From positions 1-64,000 of the forward strand of contig JAMWZC010000011.1 of assembly GCA_024304985.1 (NCBI GenBank): DNA of 64,000 bases. The letters are read 5' to 3'. Shown here in pieces: positions 52,606 to 62,311 of this stretch (positions within the stretch are counted from its first letter, which is position 1; each line of letters begins with the position of its first letter). The notes beneath the pieces are model-generated. The model saw only the letters and a list, made by a program, of their open reading frames with translations, did not search any database and was not told where the DNA came from. The DNA comes from Paracoccaceae bacterium. Its GTDB lineage: Bacteria > Pseudomonadota > Alphaproteobacteria > Rhodobacterales > Rhodobacteraceae. Position numbers and translations under genes: made by a program.

Positions 52606-52710
52606 ATTCCTGACGCATGGGAAGATACCGATTTTCGGCGCCTTTGCCAGCACCGGCTTGCAAATCGCGGGTGGCAGGGTCAAGGTTTTTTCACGCAAGA
52701 GGATATGACC

Positions 52711-53802
52711 ATGACCCAGACGATGGCCGAGGCCTGCCTGTCCACCACCGATCTGACCGGGGATATCGGCTTTTTCACCAAGGCGTTGGGTTTCCGGATG
52801 GACATGATCTATCCCGCCGACGACCCGGCGGTCGCGGTTTTTTCGGGCCACGGGTTGCGGGTCCGGCTGGAGCGCAGGACGGGTGCGCCGGGGCGGCTGC
52901 GCCTGTTGTCCGACACGCCTGACCAGATTGGGGGTGGCGCACGCAGCCTGACCGCGCCGGGTGGCACGACGGTCGAAATCGACGAATTGAATCCGCCCTT
53001 GGTCCTGCCTGCCACGTTGCACAGCTTTGTCGTGCGCCGTCTGGCGGATCAGGCGCCATGGGTGATTGGCCGCGCGGGGATGCATTACCGCGACCTGATC
53101 CCCGACCGTCTGGGCGGGTCGATCATCGCAAGCCATATCCGCATCCCTGATGGCGGGCCGGTGCCTGATATGGTCCATTATCACAAGGTCGGGTTTCAGC
53201 TGATCTTCTGCATCAAGGGCTGGGTCGATGTGGTCTATGAGGATCAGGGGCCGCCCATTCGCCTGACGGCGGGGGATTGCTTCATCCAGCCGCCCGAGAT
53301 CCGTCACCGCGTGCTGGAGGCCAGCGACGGGATCGAGGTGATCGAGATCGGCGTGCCCGCCGAGCATGTGACGGCGATTGACCATGACATGATCCTGCCG
53401 ACCCCGCATCTGCGCCCGGATCGCGCGTGGCAGGGCCAGCGGTTTGTACATCATGTGGCGCAGGGGGCAGACTGGCGCCCGTTCCGCATCCCCGGTTTCA
53501 TTGCGCGGGACACGACGATTGCCGCCAATACGCAAGCGGTGGCGGGCGTGCAGGTGGCGCGCCCTGATGGCGGGGCGACAATGTGGACGTGGCATGACAG
53601 CGACATCCTGTTCACCTTTGTGATGCAGGGCGGGATGCTGCTTGAGGGGGAAGGGCGTGATCCCTTTGCCTTGCAGGCGGGCGATGCTTTCGTCATCCCG
53701 CCCGGCATGAAAACCCGCTACTCTGACGCGACACCGGATCTGGAGCTGCTGGAAGTGGCGCTTCCCGGCCGGTTCAAAACCCATGCAGGAGAGATGCCAT
53801 GA
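52711..53802 (+). CDS. Fused VOC (glyoxalase-fold) and double-cupin protein
   Basis: 363 aa from ATG 52711 (MTQTMAEACLSTTDLTGDIGFFTKALGF; AAGAGG eight bases upstream). About 1-100: one VOC half-domain (CLSTTDLTGDIGFFTKALGFRMDMIYPADDP). About 150-230: cupin 1 with HYHKVGFQLIFCIKGWVDVVYEDQGPPIRLTAGDCFIQPPEIRH, which has the HxH...E/H metal set. About 270-355: cupin 2 (TWHDSDILFTFVMQGGMLLEGEGRDPFALQAGDAFVIPPGM). The stop overlaps the cdd start by ATGA, so it is the first gene of the nucleoside salvage operon. I do not recognise a characterised homologue; it may process a sugar phosphate or base released by the operon. Confidence 0.72.
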   Translation: MTQTMAEACLSTTDLTGDIGFFTKALGFRMDMIYPADDPAVAVFSGHGLRVRLERRTGAPGRLRLLSDTPDQIGGGARSLTAPGGTTVEIDELNPPLVLPATLHSFVVRRLADQAPWVIGRAGMHYRDLIPDRLGGSIIASHIRIPDGGPVPDMVHYHKVGFQLIFCIKGWVDVVYEDQGPPIRLTAGDCFIQPPEIRHRVLEASDGIEVIEIGVPAEHVTAIDHDMILPTPHLRPDRAWQGQRFVHHVAQGADWRPFRIPGFIARDTTIAANTQAVAGVQVARPDGGATMWTWHDSDILFTFVMQGGMLLEGEGRDPFALQAGDAFVIPPGMKTRYSDATPDLELLEVALPGRFKTHAGEMP

Positions 53803-54203
53803 CCATGATGGACCAGGCCCGCGCGGTGCGGGAAAACGCCTATGTGCCCTATTCGCATTTCAAGGTGGGGGCGGCGATCCGGGCGGGCTCGGGCACCGTC
53901 TATGTCGGATGCAACGTGGAAAACGTGGCCTATCCGCAGGGCACCTGCGCCGAAGCGGGGGCGATTGCCGCGATGGTGGCGGCGGGCGAGACGGAACTGA
54001 CCGAGGTGGCCGTGATCGCGGATGCGGAACACCCCGTGACGCCCTGTGGCGGCTGTCGTCAGAAGCTGGCCGAGTTCGGGCGCGGATCGGTGCCCGTCAC
54101 CATGGCGACGCTGGACGGGCAGGAATTGAAGATGACGCTGTCGGAACTGCTTCCGGGTGCCTTCACCACCGCCCATATGACGCGGGCCACGGGGGGCGCG
54201 TGA
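53799..54203 (+). CDS. cdd: Cytidine deaminase
   Basis: 134 aa, the compact (tetrameric) form. It converts cytidine and deoxycytidine to uridine and deoxyuridine. FKVGAAIRAG; the zinc site is CAEAGAIAAM (C, catalytic E) and PCGGCRQKLAEF (two Cys). The start overlaps the VOC-cupin stop by four bases; the stop lies 3 bp before deoA. Confidence 0.95.
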   Translation: MTMMDQARAVRENAYVPYSHFKVGAAIRAGSGTVYVGCNVENVAYPQGTCAEAGAIAAMVAAGETELTEVAVIADAEHPVTPCGGCRQKLAEFGRGSVPVTMATLDGQELKMTLSELLPGAFTTAHMTRATGGA

Positions 54204-54206
54204 CGG

Positions 54207-55514
54207 GTGGACGCGCGCCGGATCATAACGAAGCTGCGTGATCGGGAAGAGCTGAGCCGGGACGAACTTGACTGGTTCGCGCAAGGGCTGGCCGATGGGC
54301 GCGTGTCCGACGCGCAGGCCGGGGCCTTTGCCATGGCGGCGCTGCTGAACGGCTTGGGCGATGCGGGCCGCGTGGCCCTGACGCTGGCGATGCGGGATTC
54401 GGGGGCGGTGCTGGCGTGGGATCTGGACCGGCCCGTGCTGGACAAACATTCGACCGGCGGGGTGGGCGATTGCGTGAGCCTGATCCTTGCGCCCGCGCTG
54501 GTGGCCTGCGGTGCTTATGTGCCGATGATTTCGGGGCGTGGTCTGGGGCATACGGGCGGCACGCTGGACAAGATGGAGGCGATCCCAGGTCTGCGCACCG
54601 ATCTGGATGAGGCGCGTCTGCGCGCCGTGGTGGGGCAGGCGGGCTGCGCCATTGTCAGCGCGACTGCTGCGATTGCGCCTGCGGATCGGCGGCTCTATGC
54701 GATCCGCGATGTGACCGGGACGGTGGAAAGCCTTGATCTGATCACCGCCTCGATCCTGTCCAAGAAGCTGGCGGCGGGCTTGCAGGGGCTGGTGCTGGAC
54801 GTGAAGACGGGCAGCGGGGCCTTCATGACCACGCCGGAGGCGGCGCAGGCTTTGGCGCGGGCTTTGGTGGAGACGGCGAATAGCGCCGGATGCCCCACGA
54901 CCGCGCTGATCACCGATATGAATCAGCCGCTGGCCCCCGATCTGGGCAATGCGCTGGAGGTGGCCGCGTCCTTGCGCGTGCTGACCGGGCAGGCGGGCGG
55001 GCGTTTGCTGGAGGTGACGGTGGCGCTGGGCGGTGCGGTTCTGGCGGGTGCGGGGCTGGCGGCGGATGAAGCGGCTGGTGCGGCCATGGTGCGGGCCTGC
55101 ATCGGTGATGGCCGCGCGGCTGAGTGTTTCGGGCGCATGGTCTCGGCCCAAGGTGGGCCAGTCCGTTTTGTCGAGAACGGGGCGCGGATGCTGCCCGAAG
55201 CGCCGGTGATCCATGAGGTGAAGGCCCCCCGTGCCGGATACATTGCCGCGATGGACGGGCACGCCCTTGGCCTTTGCGTGGTGGAACTGGGCGGCGGGCG
55301 GCAGGTGGAAGGCGACCGCGTCGATCCCGCCGTGGGCCTGTCGGACATGGTCGAACTGGGCGCTTGGGTCGAGTCAGGTCAGCCCGTCGCCCGCATCCAT
55401 GCCGCGCGCCCCGATGCGGCGGAGCGCGCCATGCGGGCCGTGCTGGCGGCTGTCAGCATCGCCGACACCGCGCCCGAACTGCCGCCGCTGATCCACGGGC
55501 GGGTGGCATCATGA
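54207..55514 (+). CDS. deoA: Thymidine phosphorylase
   Basis: 435 aa from a GTG at 54207 ([28 protein letters not shown]). It splits thymidine and deoxyuridine to base and 2-deoxyribose-1-phosphate. [17 protein letters not shown] is the phosphate- and substrate-binding block; [21 protein letters not shown] and the C-terminal pyrimidine nucleoside phosphorylase domain ([18 protein letters not shown]) complete it. The stop overlaps the deoB start (ATGA). Confidence 0.95.
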   Translation: MDARRIITKLRDREELSRDELDWFAQGLADGRVSDAQAGAFAMAALLNGLGDAGRVALTLAMRDSGAVLAWDLDRPVLDKHSTGGVGDCVSLILAPALVACGAYVPMISGRGLGHTGGTLDKMEAIPGLRTDLDEARLRAVVGQAGCAIVSATAAIAPADRRLYAIRDVTGTVESLDLITASILSKKLAAGLQGLVLDVKTGSGAFMTTPEAAQALARALVETANSAGCPTTALITDMNQPLAPDLGNALEVAASLRVLTGQAGGRLLEVTVALGGAVLAGAGLAADEAAGAAMVRACIGDGRAAECFGRMVSAQGGPVRFVENGARMLPEAPVIHEVKAPRAGYIAAMDGHALGLCVVELGGGRQVEGDRVDPAVGLSDMVELGAWVESGQPVARIHAARPDAAERAMRAVLAAVSIADTAPELPPLIHGRVAS

Positions 55515-56722
55515 CCCGCGCTTTCCTTGTGGTGATGGATTCGGTCGGTATCGGCGGCGCGCCCGATGCGGATCGCTTCTTCAACGGCACACGCCCCGAT
55601 ACAGGTGCCAATACGCTGGGCCATATCGCGCAGGCCTGCGCGGCGGGTCAGGCGGATCATGGCCGCCAAGGCCCGCTCCATCTGCCCAACCTTGACCGTC
55701 TGGGGCTGGGGGCGGCGCTTGCGCTTGCCAGCGGTATGACCGCGCCGGGGTTGGACGCCAGGCCACAGGGCTTGTGGGGGGCGGCGACGGAAGTGTCGAA
55801 CGGCAAGGACACGCCGTCAGGCCACTGGGAACTGGCGGGCGTCCCCGTACCGTGGGAGTGGCACCATTTCCCCGAAACGCAACCCGCTTTCCCGCCCGTT
55901 CTGTCGGCACAAATCGCGTCACTGGCCGGCACCGAGGGTATCTTGGGCGATTGCCACGCCTCGGGGACCGAGATCATCGCAAGGCTGGGCGCGGACCATA
56001 TCCGCACGGGCTGGCCCATCTGCTACACGTCCGCCGACTCGGTCTTCCAGATCGCCGCACATGAGACGGCGTTCGGCCTTGACCGGCTGCTGACCCTTTG
56101 CCAGCGCGCCGCGCCCATCCTGCACGGGATGCGCGTGGGACGCGTCATCGCGCGCCCCTTCACCGGCACCGCGGAAGAGGGTTTCACCCGCACGGCCAAC
56201 CGCCATGACTATGCCATCGCCCCGCCATCCCCCACGCTCTGCGATTGGGCGCAGGCGGAGGGGCGGCGCGTCCATGCGATTGGCAAGATCGGCGACATCT
56301 TCTCGATGCGCGGGATCACGGATGTGGTCAAAGGCGATGACGCCAGCTTGATGAAGCATCTGGCGCGGCTGGTGGACACCGCCGCAGATGGCAGCCTGAC
56401 TTTTGCCAATCTGGTCGAATTCGACAGCCTTTACGGACATCGCCGCGATGTGGCGGGCTATGCCAGCGCGCTGGAGCGGTTCGATGCCGCCCTTGGCCCG
56501 ATCATCGCCGGATTGCGCCCCGGTGACATGATGGTGCTGACCGCCGATCACGGCAACGACCCCACATGGACCGGCACCGATCACACCCGCGAGCGCGTGC
56601 CCGTGCTGGTCGCGGGGCAGGGCGCGGGAGAATTGGGCCATCTGGCCTTCACGGACGTTGCCACCTCCATCGCCACCCATCTGGGCCTGACCCAGACCGG
56701 ACCGGGAAGGTCATTCCGATGA
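55511..56722 (+). CDS. deoB: Phosphopentomutase
   Basis: 403 aa from ATG 55511 ([23 protein letters not shown]). Mn-dependent alkaline-phosphatase-fold enzyme that turns (deoxy)ribose-1-phosphate into the 5-phosphate. Metal motifs: [11 protein letters not shown] at the start, and [23 protein letters not shown] at the C terminus. [14 protein letters not shown] carries the phosphothreonine (T in KDTPSGHWE). It overlaps deoA and add by ATGA on both sides. deoC (deoxyribose-phosphate aldolase) is not in the window. Confidence 0.95.
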   Translation: MTRAFLVVMDSVGIGGAPDADRFFNGTRPDTGANTLGHIAQACAAGQADHGRQGPLHLPNLDRLGLGAALALASGMTAPGLDARPQGLWGAATEVSNGKDTPSGHWELAGVPVPWEWHHFPETQPAFPPVLSAQIASLAGTEGILGDCHASGTEIIARLGADHIRTGWPICYTSADSVFQIAAHETAFGLDRLLTLCQRAAPILHGMRVGRVIARPFTGTAEEGFTRTANRHDYAIAPPSPTLCDWAQAEGRRVHAIGKIGDIFSMRGITDVVKGDDASLMKHLARLVDTAADGSLTFANLVEFDSLYGHRRDVAGYASALERFDAALGPIIAGLRPGDMMVLTADHGNDPTWTGTDHTRERVPVLVAGQGAGELGHLAFTDVATSIATHLGLTQTGPGRSFR

Positions 56723-57717
56723 GCTGGCAATCGCTGCCCAAGATCGAGCTGCATCTGCATCTGGAAGGCGCTGCTCCGCCCGACCTGATCCGCCGTCTGG
56801 CCAAGCAGAAATCCGTGGACATCGCGGGGGTCTTTGACGAACAGGGCCATTACACCTTTGATGATTTTCCCCATTTCCTGCAGGTCTATGAGGCCGCGAC
56901 CAGTGTCCTCAAACGGCCCGAGGATTACGCCCGCCTCACCACTGCCGTGCTGGAGGAAAGCGCCGCGCAAGGCGTGATCTATACCGAGGCGTTCCTCAGC
57001 CCCGACTTCTGCGGTGGCGGCGATCTGGCCGCGTGGCGCGAATACCTGCACGCGATCCGCGAGGCGGCAGAGGCGGCCGAAACCGCGCACGGGATCACCA
57101 TGCGCGGCATCGTCACCTGCATCCGCCATTTCGGTCCCTATACCGCGCGTCAGATTGCCCGCTGCGCTGCTGAAACAGCCGGGGACTGGATCACGGGCTT
57201 CGGCATGGGCGGCAATGAAACCATGGGCAAGCAGGGCGATTTCGCATGGTCCTTTGACTGCGCGCGTGAAGCGGGGCTGCGCCTGACCACACATGCAGGC
57301 GAATTCGCGGGGCCGGACTCTGTCCGCCAGGCGCTGGATGATCTGCGTGTCACCCGGATCGGCCATGGCGTGCGCGCCGCTGAGGACCCGGCCCTGATGG
57401 AAAGGCTGGCTGAAAGCGGCACGGTGCTTGAGGTCTGCCCCGGATCGAACATCGCGCTGCGTCTTTATCCCGGTCTGCGCGCCCATCCCATTGCGAAACT
57501 GCGCGAAGCAGGGGTAAAGGTGACGGTGTCCACCGACGATCCGCCTTTCTTCCGCACGACGATGACGCGCGAGTTTCAGGGGCTGGAAAAAGCCTTCGGC
57601 TGGGACGAAAGCGATTTCGCCGCGCTCAATGGCACGGCACTGGATGCGGCCTTCTGCGATGCCGCTTTGAAAGACCGCCTGCGGGACAGGCTGAAGACAG
57701 GAGCCACGCCGACATGA
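56719..57717 (+). CDS. add: Adenosine deaminase
   Basis: 332 aa from ATG 56719 ([24 protein letters not shown]). It converts adenosine and deoxyadenosine to inosine forms. HLHLEG gives two zinc His; THAGEFAGP carries the third His and catalytic Glu; [15 protein letters not shown] carries the last zinc Asp. The start is an ATGA overlap with deoB and the stop an ATGA overlap with upp. Confidence 0.95.
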   Translation: MSWQSLPKIELHLHLEGAAPPDLIRRLAKQKSVDIAGVFDEQGHYTFDDFPHFLQVYEAATSVLKRPEDYARLTTAVLEESAAQGVIYTEAFLSPDFCGGGDLAAWREYLHAIREAAEAAETAHGITMRGIVTCIRHFGPYTARQIARCAAETAGDWITGFGMGGNETMGKQGDFAWSFDCAREAGLRLTTHAGEFAGPDSVRQALDDLRVTRIGHGVRAAEDPALMERLAESGTVLEVCPGSNIALRLYPGLRAHPIAKLREAGVKVTVSTDDPPFFRTTMTREFQGLEKAFGWDESDFAALNGTALDAAFCDAALKDRLRDRLKTGATPT

Positions 57718-58346
57718 CCGACCATCTGACCATCGTCACCCACCCGCTGGTGCAGCACAAACTGACGCTGATGCGCGACAAGAACACCTCGACCGGGGAA
57801 TTCCGCGCGCTTCTGCGCGAGATTTCGGCCCTGCTGGCCTATGAGGTCACGCGCGAGCTGGAACTGACCACCCGCGCGATCGAAACGCCCATGCAGGAGA
57901 TGGACGCGCCGGTTCTGAAGGGCAAGAAGCTGGCGCTCGTCTCGATCCTGCGGGCGGGCAATGGCCTGCTGGACGGGGTGCTGGAACTGATCCCATCGGC
58001 CCGCGTCGGTTTCATCGGCCTTTACCGCGACGAGGCCACGCTCAAGCCCGTTCAATATTATTGCAAGCTGCCCGAAGGGCTGGAGGATCGTCTGGTGATC
58101 GTCGTCGATCCGATGCTGGCCACGGGCAATTCCTCGGCCGCTGCGGTCGATCTTTTGAAGGCGGCAGGGGCCACAAATATCCGCTTCATGTGCCTTCTGG
58201 CTGCCCCCGAAGGTGTCGCCCGGATGGCCGAGGCGCATCCCGACGTGCCCATTGTCACAGCAGCGCTGGACAAGCGTCTGAATGACAAGGGATATATCCT
58301 GCCGGGACTAGGGGATGCGGGTGACCGCATGTTTGGCACTAAATAA
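57714..58346 (+). CDS. upp: Uracil phosphoribosyltransferase
   Basis: 210 aa, the normal length. It makes UMP from uracil and PRPP, completing salvage of bases released by DeoA. PRPP-binding loop [29 protein letters not shown] and the C-terminal [11 protein letters not shown] motif are intact. Last gene of the operon, followed by a terminator. Confidence 0.96.
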   Translation: MTDHLTIVTHPLVQHKLTLMRDKNTSTGEFRALLREISALLAYEVTRELELTTRAIETPMQEMDAPVLKGKKLALVSILRAGNGLLDGVLELIPSARVGFIGLYRDEATLKPVQYYCKLPEGLEDRLVIVVDPMLATGNSSAAAVDLLKAAGATNIRFMCLLAAPEGVARMAEAHPDVPIVTAALDKRLNDKGYILPGLGDAGDRMFGTK

Positions 58347-58352
58347 GCCATC

Positions 58353-58371
58353 CGCCCTTTACGGGCGTTTC
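58353..58371 (+). terminator. Terminator after upp
   Basis: CGCCC and GGGCG pair across TTTAC, followed by TTTCC. Short but well placed 7 bp after the upp stop. Confidence 0.5.
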
Positions 58372-58414
58372 CGTTTCAGGCACAGTAACCCCACGCTATG
58401 TTTGGGGGCGATTG

Positions 58415-59752
58415 ATGTCTGTACGAGTTATGACGATGGCGGCGCTGCTCGCCGCGACGACCTTTTTGTGGGTAGGCCCGGGCGATGCGCAGACGCGCTA
58501 TCGCGAACCGGCCGAGTTTCCACCGGCATCCTTCACCGGGTCGCAATATGTCGACAGTCGCGGCTGCATCTTCGTGCGTGCCGGGATCGCGGGGACCACG
58601 ACCTGGGTTCCCCGCGTCACCACATCGCGGCAGAATCTTTGCGGCGCGCGTCCAACCTTTGCCGACGGGACCTCGGCCCAGAATACGGTGACCGCGCAGG
58701 GGGCCATTCCGCCCGGCGCGACCCTGATCACGGCTCCTCCCGCGTCGGCGGCTGCTCCGGCCATGACACGGCCCGCCGCTGTGCCCGCCGCCCCCGCGCC
58801 GCGCCCGCAAGCCACGGCCCGCGTCAATGCCCGCGTGGCACCGATGCCCCCTGCGGTCATCGAACGCCCCGGCGCGCCGATGCAGACCATCGCCTCGATC
58901 ACGACCATGCCCGCCATCCGTCCCACGGCTGAGGCGGCGACACGACCCGCCCCGGTGAAAGCGGCCGCAGCCAATGGTTGCCCGGCCGGCGTGCGCTGCG
59001 GGCCACAGGCGCAGGATCCGGTCCCACGCGGGGCAGGCGCTGCCGTCCGCACGGGCCGGGTTGGACAGCAGCCCGCGATGGTGGTCAACCGCCGCGACCT
59101 GCCTTCGCTTGCCCCCCAGACCCGCATCGTGCCCCGCCATGTCGCCGAGGCGCAGGCCCAGGCGGCCACTGCGACGGTCGTGCCGCCGGGCTATCGTCCG
59201 GTCTGGACGGATGACCGCCTGAACCCGCGTCGGGCTCATGGAACCGTGGCGGGTCAAATGGCGATGGATCTGATATGGACCCAGACCGTGCCGCGCCGCC
59301 TGATCGACCGCAAGTCGGGGCGGGACATGACCGCCTATAACCCCAACCTGCAATATCCTTATACGGACCTGACCACGCAGGTGCGCGCCGGAGTGCCGGT
59401 CAAGGCGGGGGCAACCCTGTCCACCGCTGGCACGGCCACCCCGAAGGCGCGGCAGGCGGATGTCGCCCATGTCTCGACCCGGGCGACGCCTCAGGCGACC
59501 GCAGCGCCGCAGCCGCAGCGCATCGCCGGGCGGTTCGTGCAGGTCGGGGCCTTCGCCGACCCGAACAACGCCGACACGGCCATCCGTCGGTTGCAGGCCG
59601 CCGGCCTTCCGGTCAGCGTGCAGCGCTCCAGCAGCAAGGGCAAGCCGGTGCAGGTCATTCTGGCGGGCCCCTTCGGCAATCCGGGCGCGCTGTCGCAAGG
59701 GTTGGGTGTGGCGCGTGCCGCAGGTTTCCGCGACGCCTTCCCGCGCAACTGA
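58415..59752 (+). CDS. SPOR-domain exported protein
   Basis: 445 aa from ATG 58415 (MSVRVMTMAALLAATTFLWVGPGDA, signal peptide). An N-terminal conserved block with GCIFVRAGIAGTTTWVPRVTTSRQNLCGARPTF and two Cys (probable disulfide) is followed by a long Pro/Ala/Arg-rich low-complexity region (about 100-350). A C-terminal SPOR domain (RFVQVGAFADPNNADTAIRRLQAAGLPVSVQRSSSKGKPVQVILAGPFGN) binds denuded glycan strands of peptidoglycan at the division site. It is probably an envelope or division protein. Confidence 0.85.
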   Translation: MSVRVMTMAALLAATTFLWVGPGDAQTRYREPAEFPPASFTGSQYVDSRGCIFVRAGIAGTTTWVPRVTTSRQNLCGARPTFADGTSAQNTVTAQGAIPPGATLITAPPASAAAPAMTRPAAVPAAPAPRPQATARVNARVAPMPPAVIERPGAPMQTIASITTMPAIRPTAEAATRPAPVKAAAANGCPAGVRCGPQAQDPVPRGAGAAVRTGRVGQQPAMVVNRRDLPSLAPQTRIVPRHVAEAQAQAATATVVPPGYRPVWTDDRLNPRRAHGTVAGQMAMDLIWTQTVPRRLIDRKSGRDMTAYNPNLQYPYTDLTTQVRAGVPVKAGATLSTAGTATPKARQADVAHVSTRATPQATAAPQPQRIAGRFVQVGAFADPNNADTAIRRLQAAGLPVSVQRSSSKGKPVQVILAGPFGNPGALSQGLGVARAAGFRDAFPRN

Positions 59753-59759
59753 TACGGGG

Positions 59760-60788
59760 CTACACGCCGCAGATGGATTGCAGCCGCAGCCAGTCCCCGT
59801 CGGACAGCAGCGGCTGCGGCGGGGCGCTGGCAAAGGGATCGGCCTCGATCAGCGCAATCGTCTTCTCGCCTGTCGCATCCTTGGCATAGGCATAGGGCGT
59901 GGCGCGGACGGACAGGCGGGCGAAGCCGTCCTTCAATGCCTGATCCGACACCGGCAGGGGCGGGGCGGTCAGCAGCGTCTCGGCATAGGCGCGCAGGGTG
60001 TCGTCGGGCAGGGTGCCGGTGGTCAGCATCCGGAAGCTGGCCATGATCCCGCCCCAGTCCAGCAGGCGCCCCAGCGGATCGCTGGCCTCGGCGCGGGCCT
60101 GCTCGGCGATGATATAGCCAGCCATCACGTCAGGCTCGTCGTAATCCTCGACCAGCCTGCGCCCGATCAGCAGGATGCGGCCGGGCAGGCGGACGGTGTC
60201 GCGCACGCCGCTGCGGATCACGATCAGGGCGTTGCGCTGGCCCGAGGCGTCGGGCAGGCGGGCGGACAGCTTTTGCAGGACCTGCAACCCCTCGGGGGCG
60301 ACGCAAGGCAGGCCCGTCACACGCTCCAGATGGGTCATCAGGGAGCGGCCCAGATCTTCGCGCTTGGAATCCGGCACGAGGGTGAGGGTATGGTTCCGCA
60401 TCGCGCCGGGCAGCCAGAACAGGGCGATGGCCGCGACCACGGCGACCGAGGCGAGCAACCCGAACCCGCGCACCCGGCCGGGGCGGGGGCGGCGGCGTTC
60501 GACGGCGGTGCGCAGCTTTTCGATGGCGGCGATCATGGCCGCCTCATCCTCGGGGAGTTCGAGGGACTCGGACGGATCACCTTCGGGGTGATAGAGGGCG
60601 GGGCTTTCGCCGGGGTTGGCCCGCGCGATGGCGGCCAGCGACCAATGGGTGAGGGGGCGGTCGGTCAGGTCCGCGATCACCAGCGTCGCCTCGCCGATCG
60701 AGACGATGACCTCGCGCCGCTGCTCCTCGGGGGAGGGGCGCCAGAGGGCGGAAGCCTCGAGCCGTTGATACTCCTGCAATGCGGTCAT
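59760..60788 (-). CDS. Conserved hypothetical protein with one membrane helix
   Basis: 342 aa. The cytoplasmic N terminus (about 1-105) contains DRPLTHWSLAAIARANPGESPALYHPEGDPSESLELPEDEAAMIAAIEKL; one hydrophobic helix follows (VRGFGLLASVAVVAAIALFWLPGAM). The C-terminal ~210 residues hold DASGQRNALIVIRSGVRDTVRLPGRILLIGRRLVEDYDEPDVMAGYIIAEQARAEA, a pattern like an inactive zinc-protease relative (VMAGYIIAEQ replaces HE.GH). I recognise it as conserved in Rhodobacterales but know of no function. It is convergent with the SPOR-domain gene, 7 bp apart. The upstream gap (60789-61046) holds only the palindromic repeat at 60889. Confidence 0.65.
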   Translation of the reverse strand: MTALQEYQRLEASALWRPSPEEQRREVIVSIGEATLVIADLTDRPLTHWSLAAIARANPGESPALYHPEGDPSESLELPEDEAAMIAAIEKLRTAVERRRPRPGRVRGFGLLASVAVVAAIALFWLPGAMRNHTLTLVPDSKREDLGRSLMTHLERVTGLPCVAPEGLQVLQKLSARLPDASGQRNALIVIRSGVRDTVRLPGRILLIGRRLVEDYDEPDVMAGYIIAEQARAEASDPLGRLLDWGGIMASFRMLTTGTLPDDTLRAYAETLLTAPPLPVSDQALKDGFARLSVRATPYAYAKDATGEKTIALIEADPFASAPPQPLLSDGDWLRLQSICGV

Positions 60789-60888
60789 GGATGGGGCTGC
60801 CCTGCCTCTGTTTTCCCAAGTTTAGCATGAGGTGCGGCGGGGTGGTAGGGGGCAGGCTTGCCGGGGCCGCAAGGCGGGCCGGGTGGGG

Positions 60889-60936
60889 CTGTCCCACCGT
60901 GGGACATTTTTCGGGATCTTTGGAATCAAGGGGTTA
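60889..60936. repeat. Palindromic dispersed repeat, copy 2
   Basis: TGTCCCACCGTGGGACA (60890-60906) is followed by TTTTTCGGGAT, a variable block and GAATCAAGGGGTTA. It has the same layout as copy 1 at 17098. It lies 100 bp upstream of the minus-strand conserved protein and at the left edge of the low-GC island. Confidence 0.6.
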
Positions 60937-61046
60937 CGGGGGCGTGTTAGGGGAATTTTAACGATGATATACAGATTCTAATAATTGGGCTTACTCCTCA
61001 TCTTAAAAACTTAGCATGTAAAAATCTTTACAGATTCGAAAGGAGA

Positions 61047-61727
61047 CTACATTTCCCAAGGTGGCTTTGGTAAAAGACCATCTTTCTCAATCGCCGAGCG
61101 CCAAAGATGAATCTCATTGCTATTTCTTGCGAAGCAAACAGACAGCGCGTATGCTGAATTAAGGAGACCACATCCGATTGCGCGCACTCGAGAAAAATCT
61201 TCCTCTGACCACACTTTAAATGGCAGTTCATAGTTCAATTGAAATGGATCCTGGCGCATTTGTTGAAAAATCTTTAGATGATCCTTTCGATATGGATTTC
61301 CTGCTGCAACAAGTATTTTGCCTGGTAGGTCAGACCGTGAAGCAAATATTCCATGAGCAAGTAAATCTCTAAATTTTTTCACCTTCTCGCGCACGAGTAT
61401 AAAGTTGTGTACTGCTTCTGCCATGTCTTTCCTGTCCTGAAGCGAAACGACAACAGGCAAAAGCACACTTACGAAGTTATCTGCTCGTGCAAGATCGACG
61501 AGTGCGCTAGCTGCCTTTAAATCTTCACCGAACTTTCCAATCAGAAATATTCTAATTGTTGCATCAGTAGCAGACCAGTTCGCGATTATATCAGCTATGG
61601 CAAGACGGGATGACGGAATTTCGTCAAGTGCGTTTGGTCCGTGTTTCTCGAAAAATGGTCCTGTCGGGGAGGGGGCATCCACTGGGTTGGGAAACCGAAA
61701 TATAGTTTTCTCACTCATTTTACTCAT
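61047..61727 (-). CDS. Low-GC hypothetical protein with a HEPN-like RX4H motif
   Basis: 226 aa from ATG 61727 (MSKMSEKTIFRFPNPVDAPS; a second ATG at 61718). Base composition is strikingly more A+T-rich than every other gene here, and the intergenic DNA on both sides is equally A+T-rich, so the gene looks acquired. It is largely alpha-helical. VREKVKKFRDLLAHGIFAS near residue 115-130 has Arg120 and His125 spaced RX4H, the active-site spacing of HEPN domains, which are often RNases in toxin and antiphage systems. No antitoxin-type or partner gene is visible. The motif is suggestive, not proof. Confidence 0.5.
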   Translation of the reverse strand: MSKMSEKTIFRFPNPVDAPSPTGPFFEKHGPNALDEIPSSRLAIADIIANWSATDATIRIFLIGKFGEDLKAASALVDLARADNFVSVLLPVVVSLQDRKDMAEAVHNFILVREKVKKFRDLLAHGIFASRSDLPGKILVAAGNPYRKDHLKIFQQMRQDPFQLNYELPFKVWSEEDFSRVRAIGCGLLNSAYALSVCFARNSNEIHLWRSAIEKDGLLPKPPWEM

Positions 61728-61899
61728 TCTAACTATTGATTGCGTTCTAAAGTAAGATTTCCAAGGTCTATTTCAATACAAACTAATAGCTTTTTATTGG
61801 TGATCATGGAATTTTTTGCATTTTAGATAGTAAACTCAATAAGGTTTGTGTGTCAAAAGGTATGTGAGTAGATCCCTATTCCTGTGCTTAATTGTGCGC

Positions 61900-62299
61900 T
61901 GTCGTTTCGTGGGTGCCCCCCCGCGCGGAATCAAGGTGCGTAGCACCGCCGCGCGATCGCCGACACGCCCCCCGGGGCGGCGATTTTGCAACCGTAGTGA
62001 CCCGAACTGAGGTTCGATGACTGGGCGGGGATAAAGTGCCTCGAATTGTCGTTGGATCGCCACCCCGCGTGTCGGCGAAGGCGGGGTTGGTGCGAGGGGG
62101 CTTTCAATAAGAAGGGGTGTCGTCGTTTCATAGGGGCGCGCTCCGCGCGGAATCAAGGTGCGCAGCGCCGCCGCGCGATCGCCGACCCGCCCCCCGGGGC
62201 GGCGATTTTGCGAGGGTGCGGCACGAACTGCGGTTCGATGACTGGGCAACCATAAAGTGACCCGAACGGGCGTTGGATCGCCGCCCCGCGTGTCGGCGA
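61900..62299. repeat. Tandem ~180-bp imperfect direct repeat with inverted ends
   Basis: Two copies, 61900-62079 and 62121-62299 (period about 221 bp), share blocks such as GCGCGGAATCAAGGTGCG, CGCCCCCCGGGGCGGCGATTTTG, GGTTCGATGACTGGGC and GTTGGATCGCC. Within copy 1, TCGCCGACACGC near its left third and GCGTGTCGGCGA at its right end are inverted complements. The open frames across it are not coding-like. It lies between the low-GC HEPN-like gene and the end of the acyl-CoA synthetase gene. Confidence 0.65.
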
Positions 62300-62311
62300 C
62301 CGCGCGGCCCC

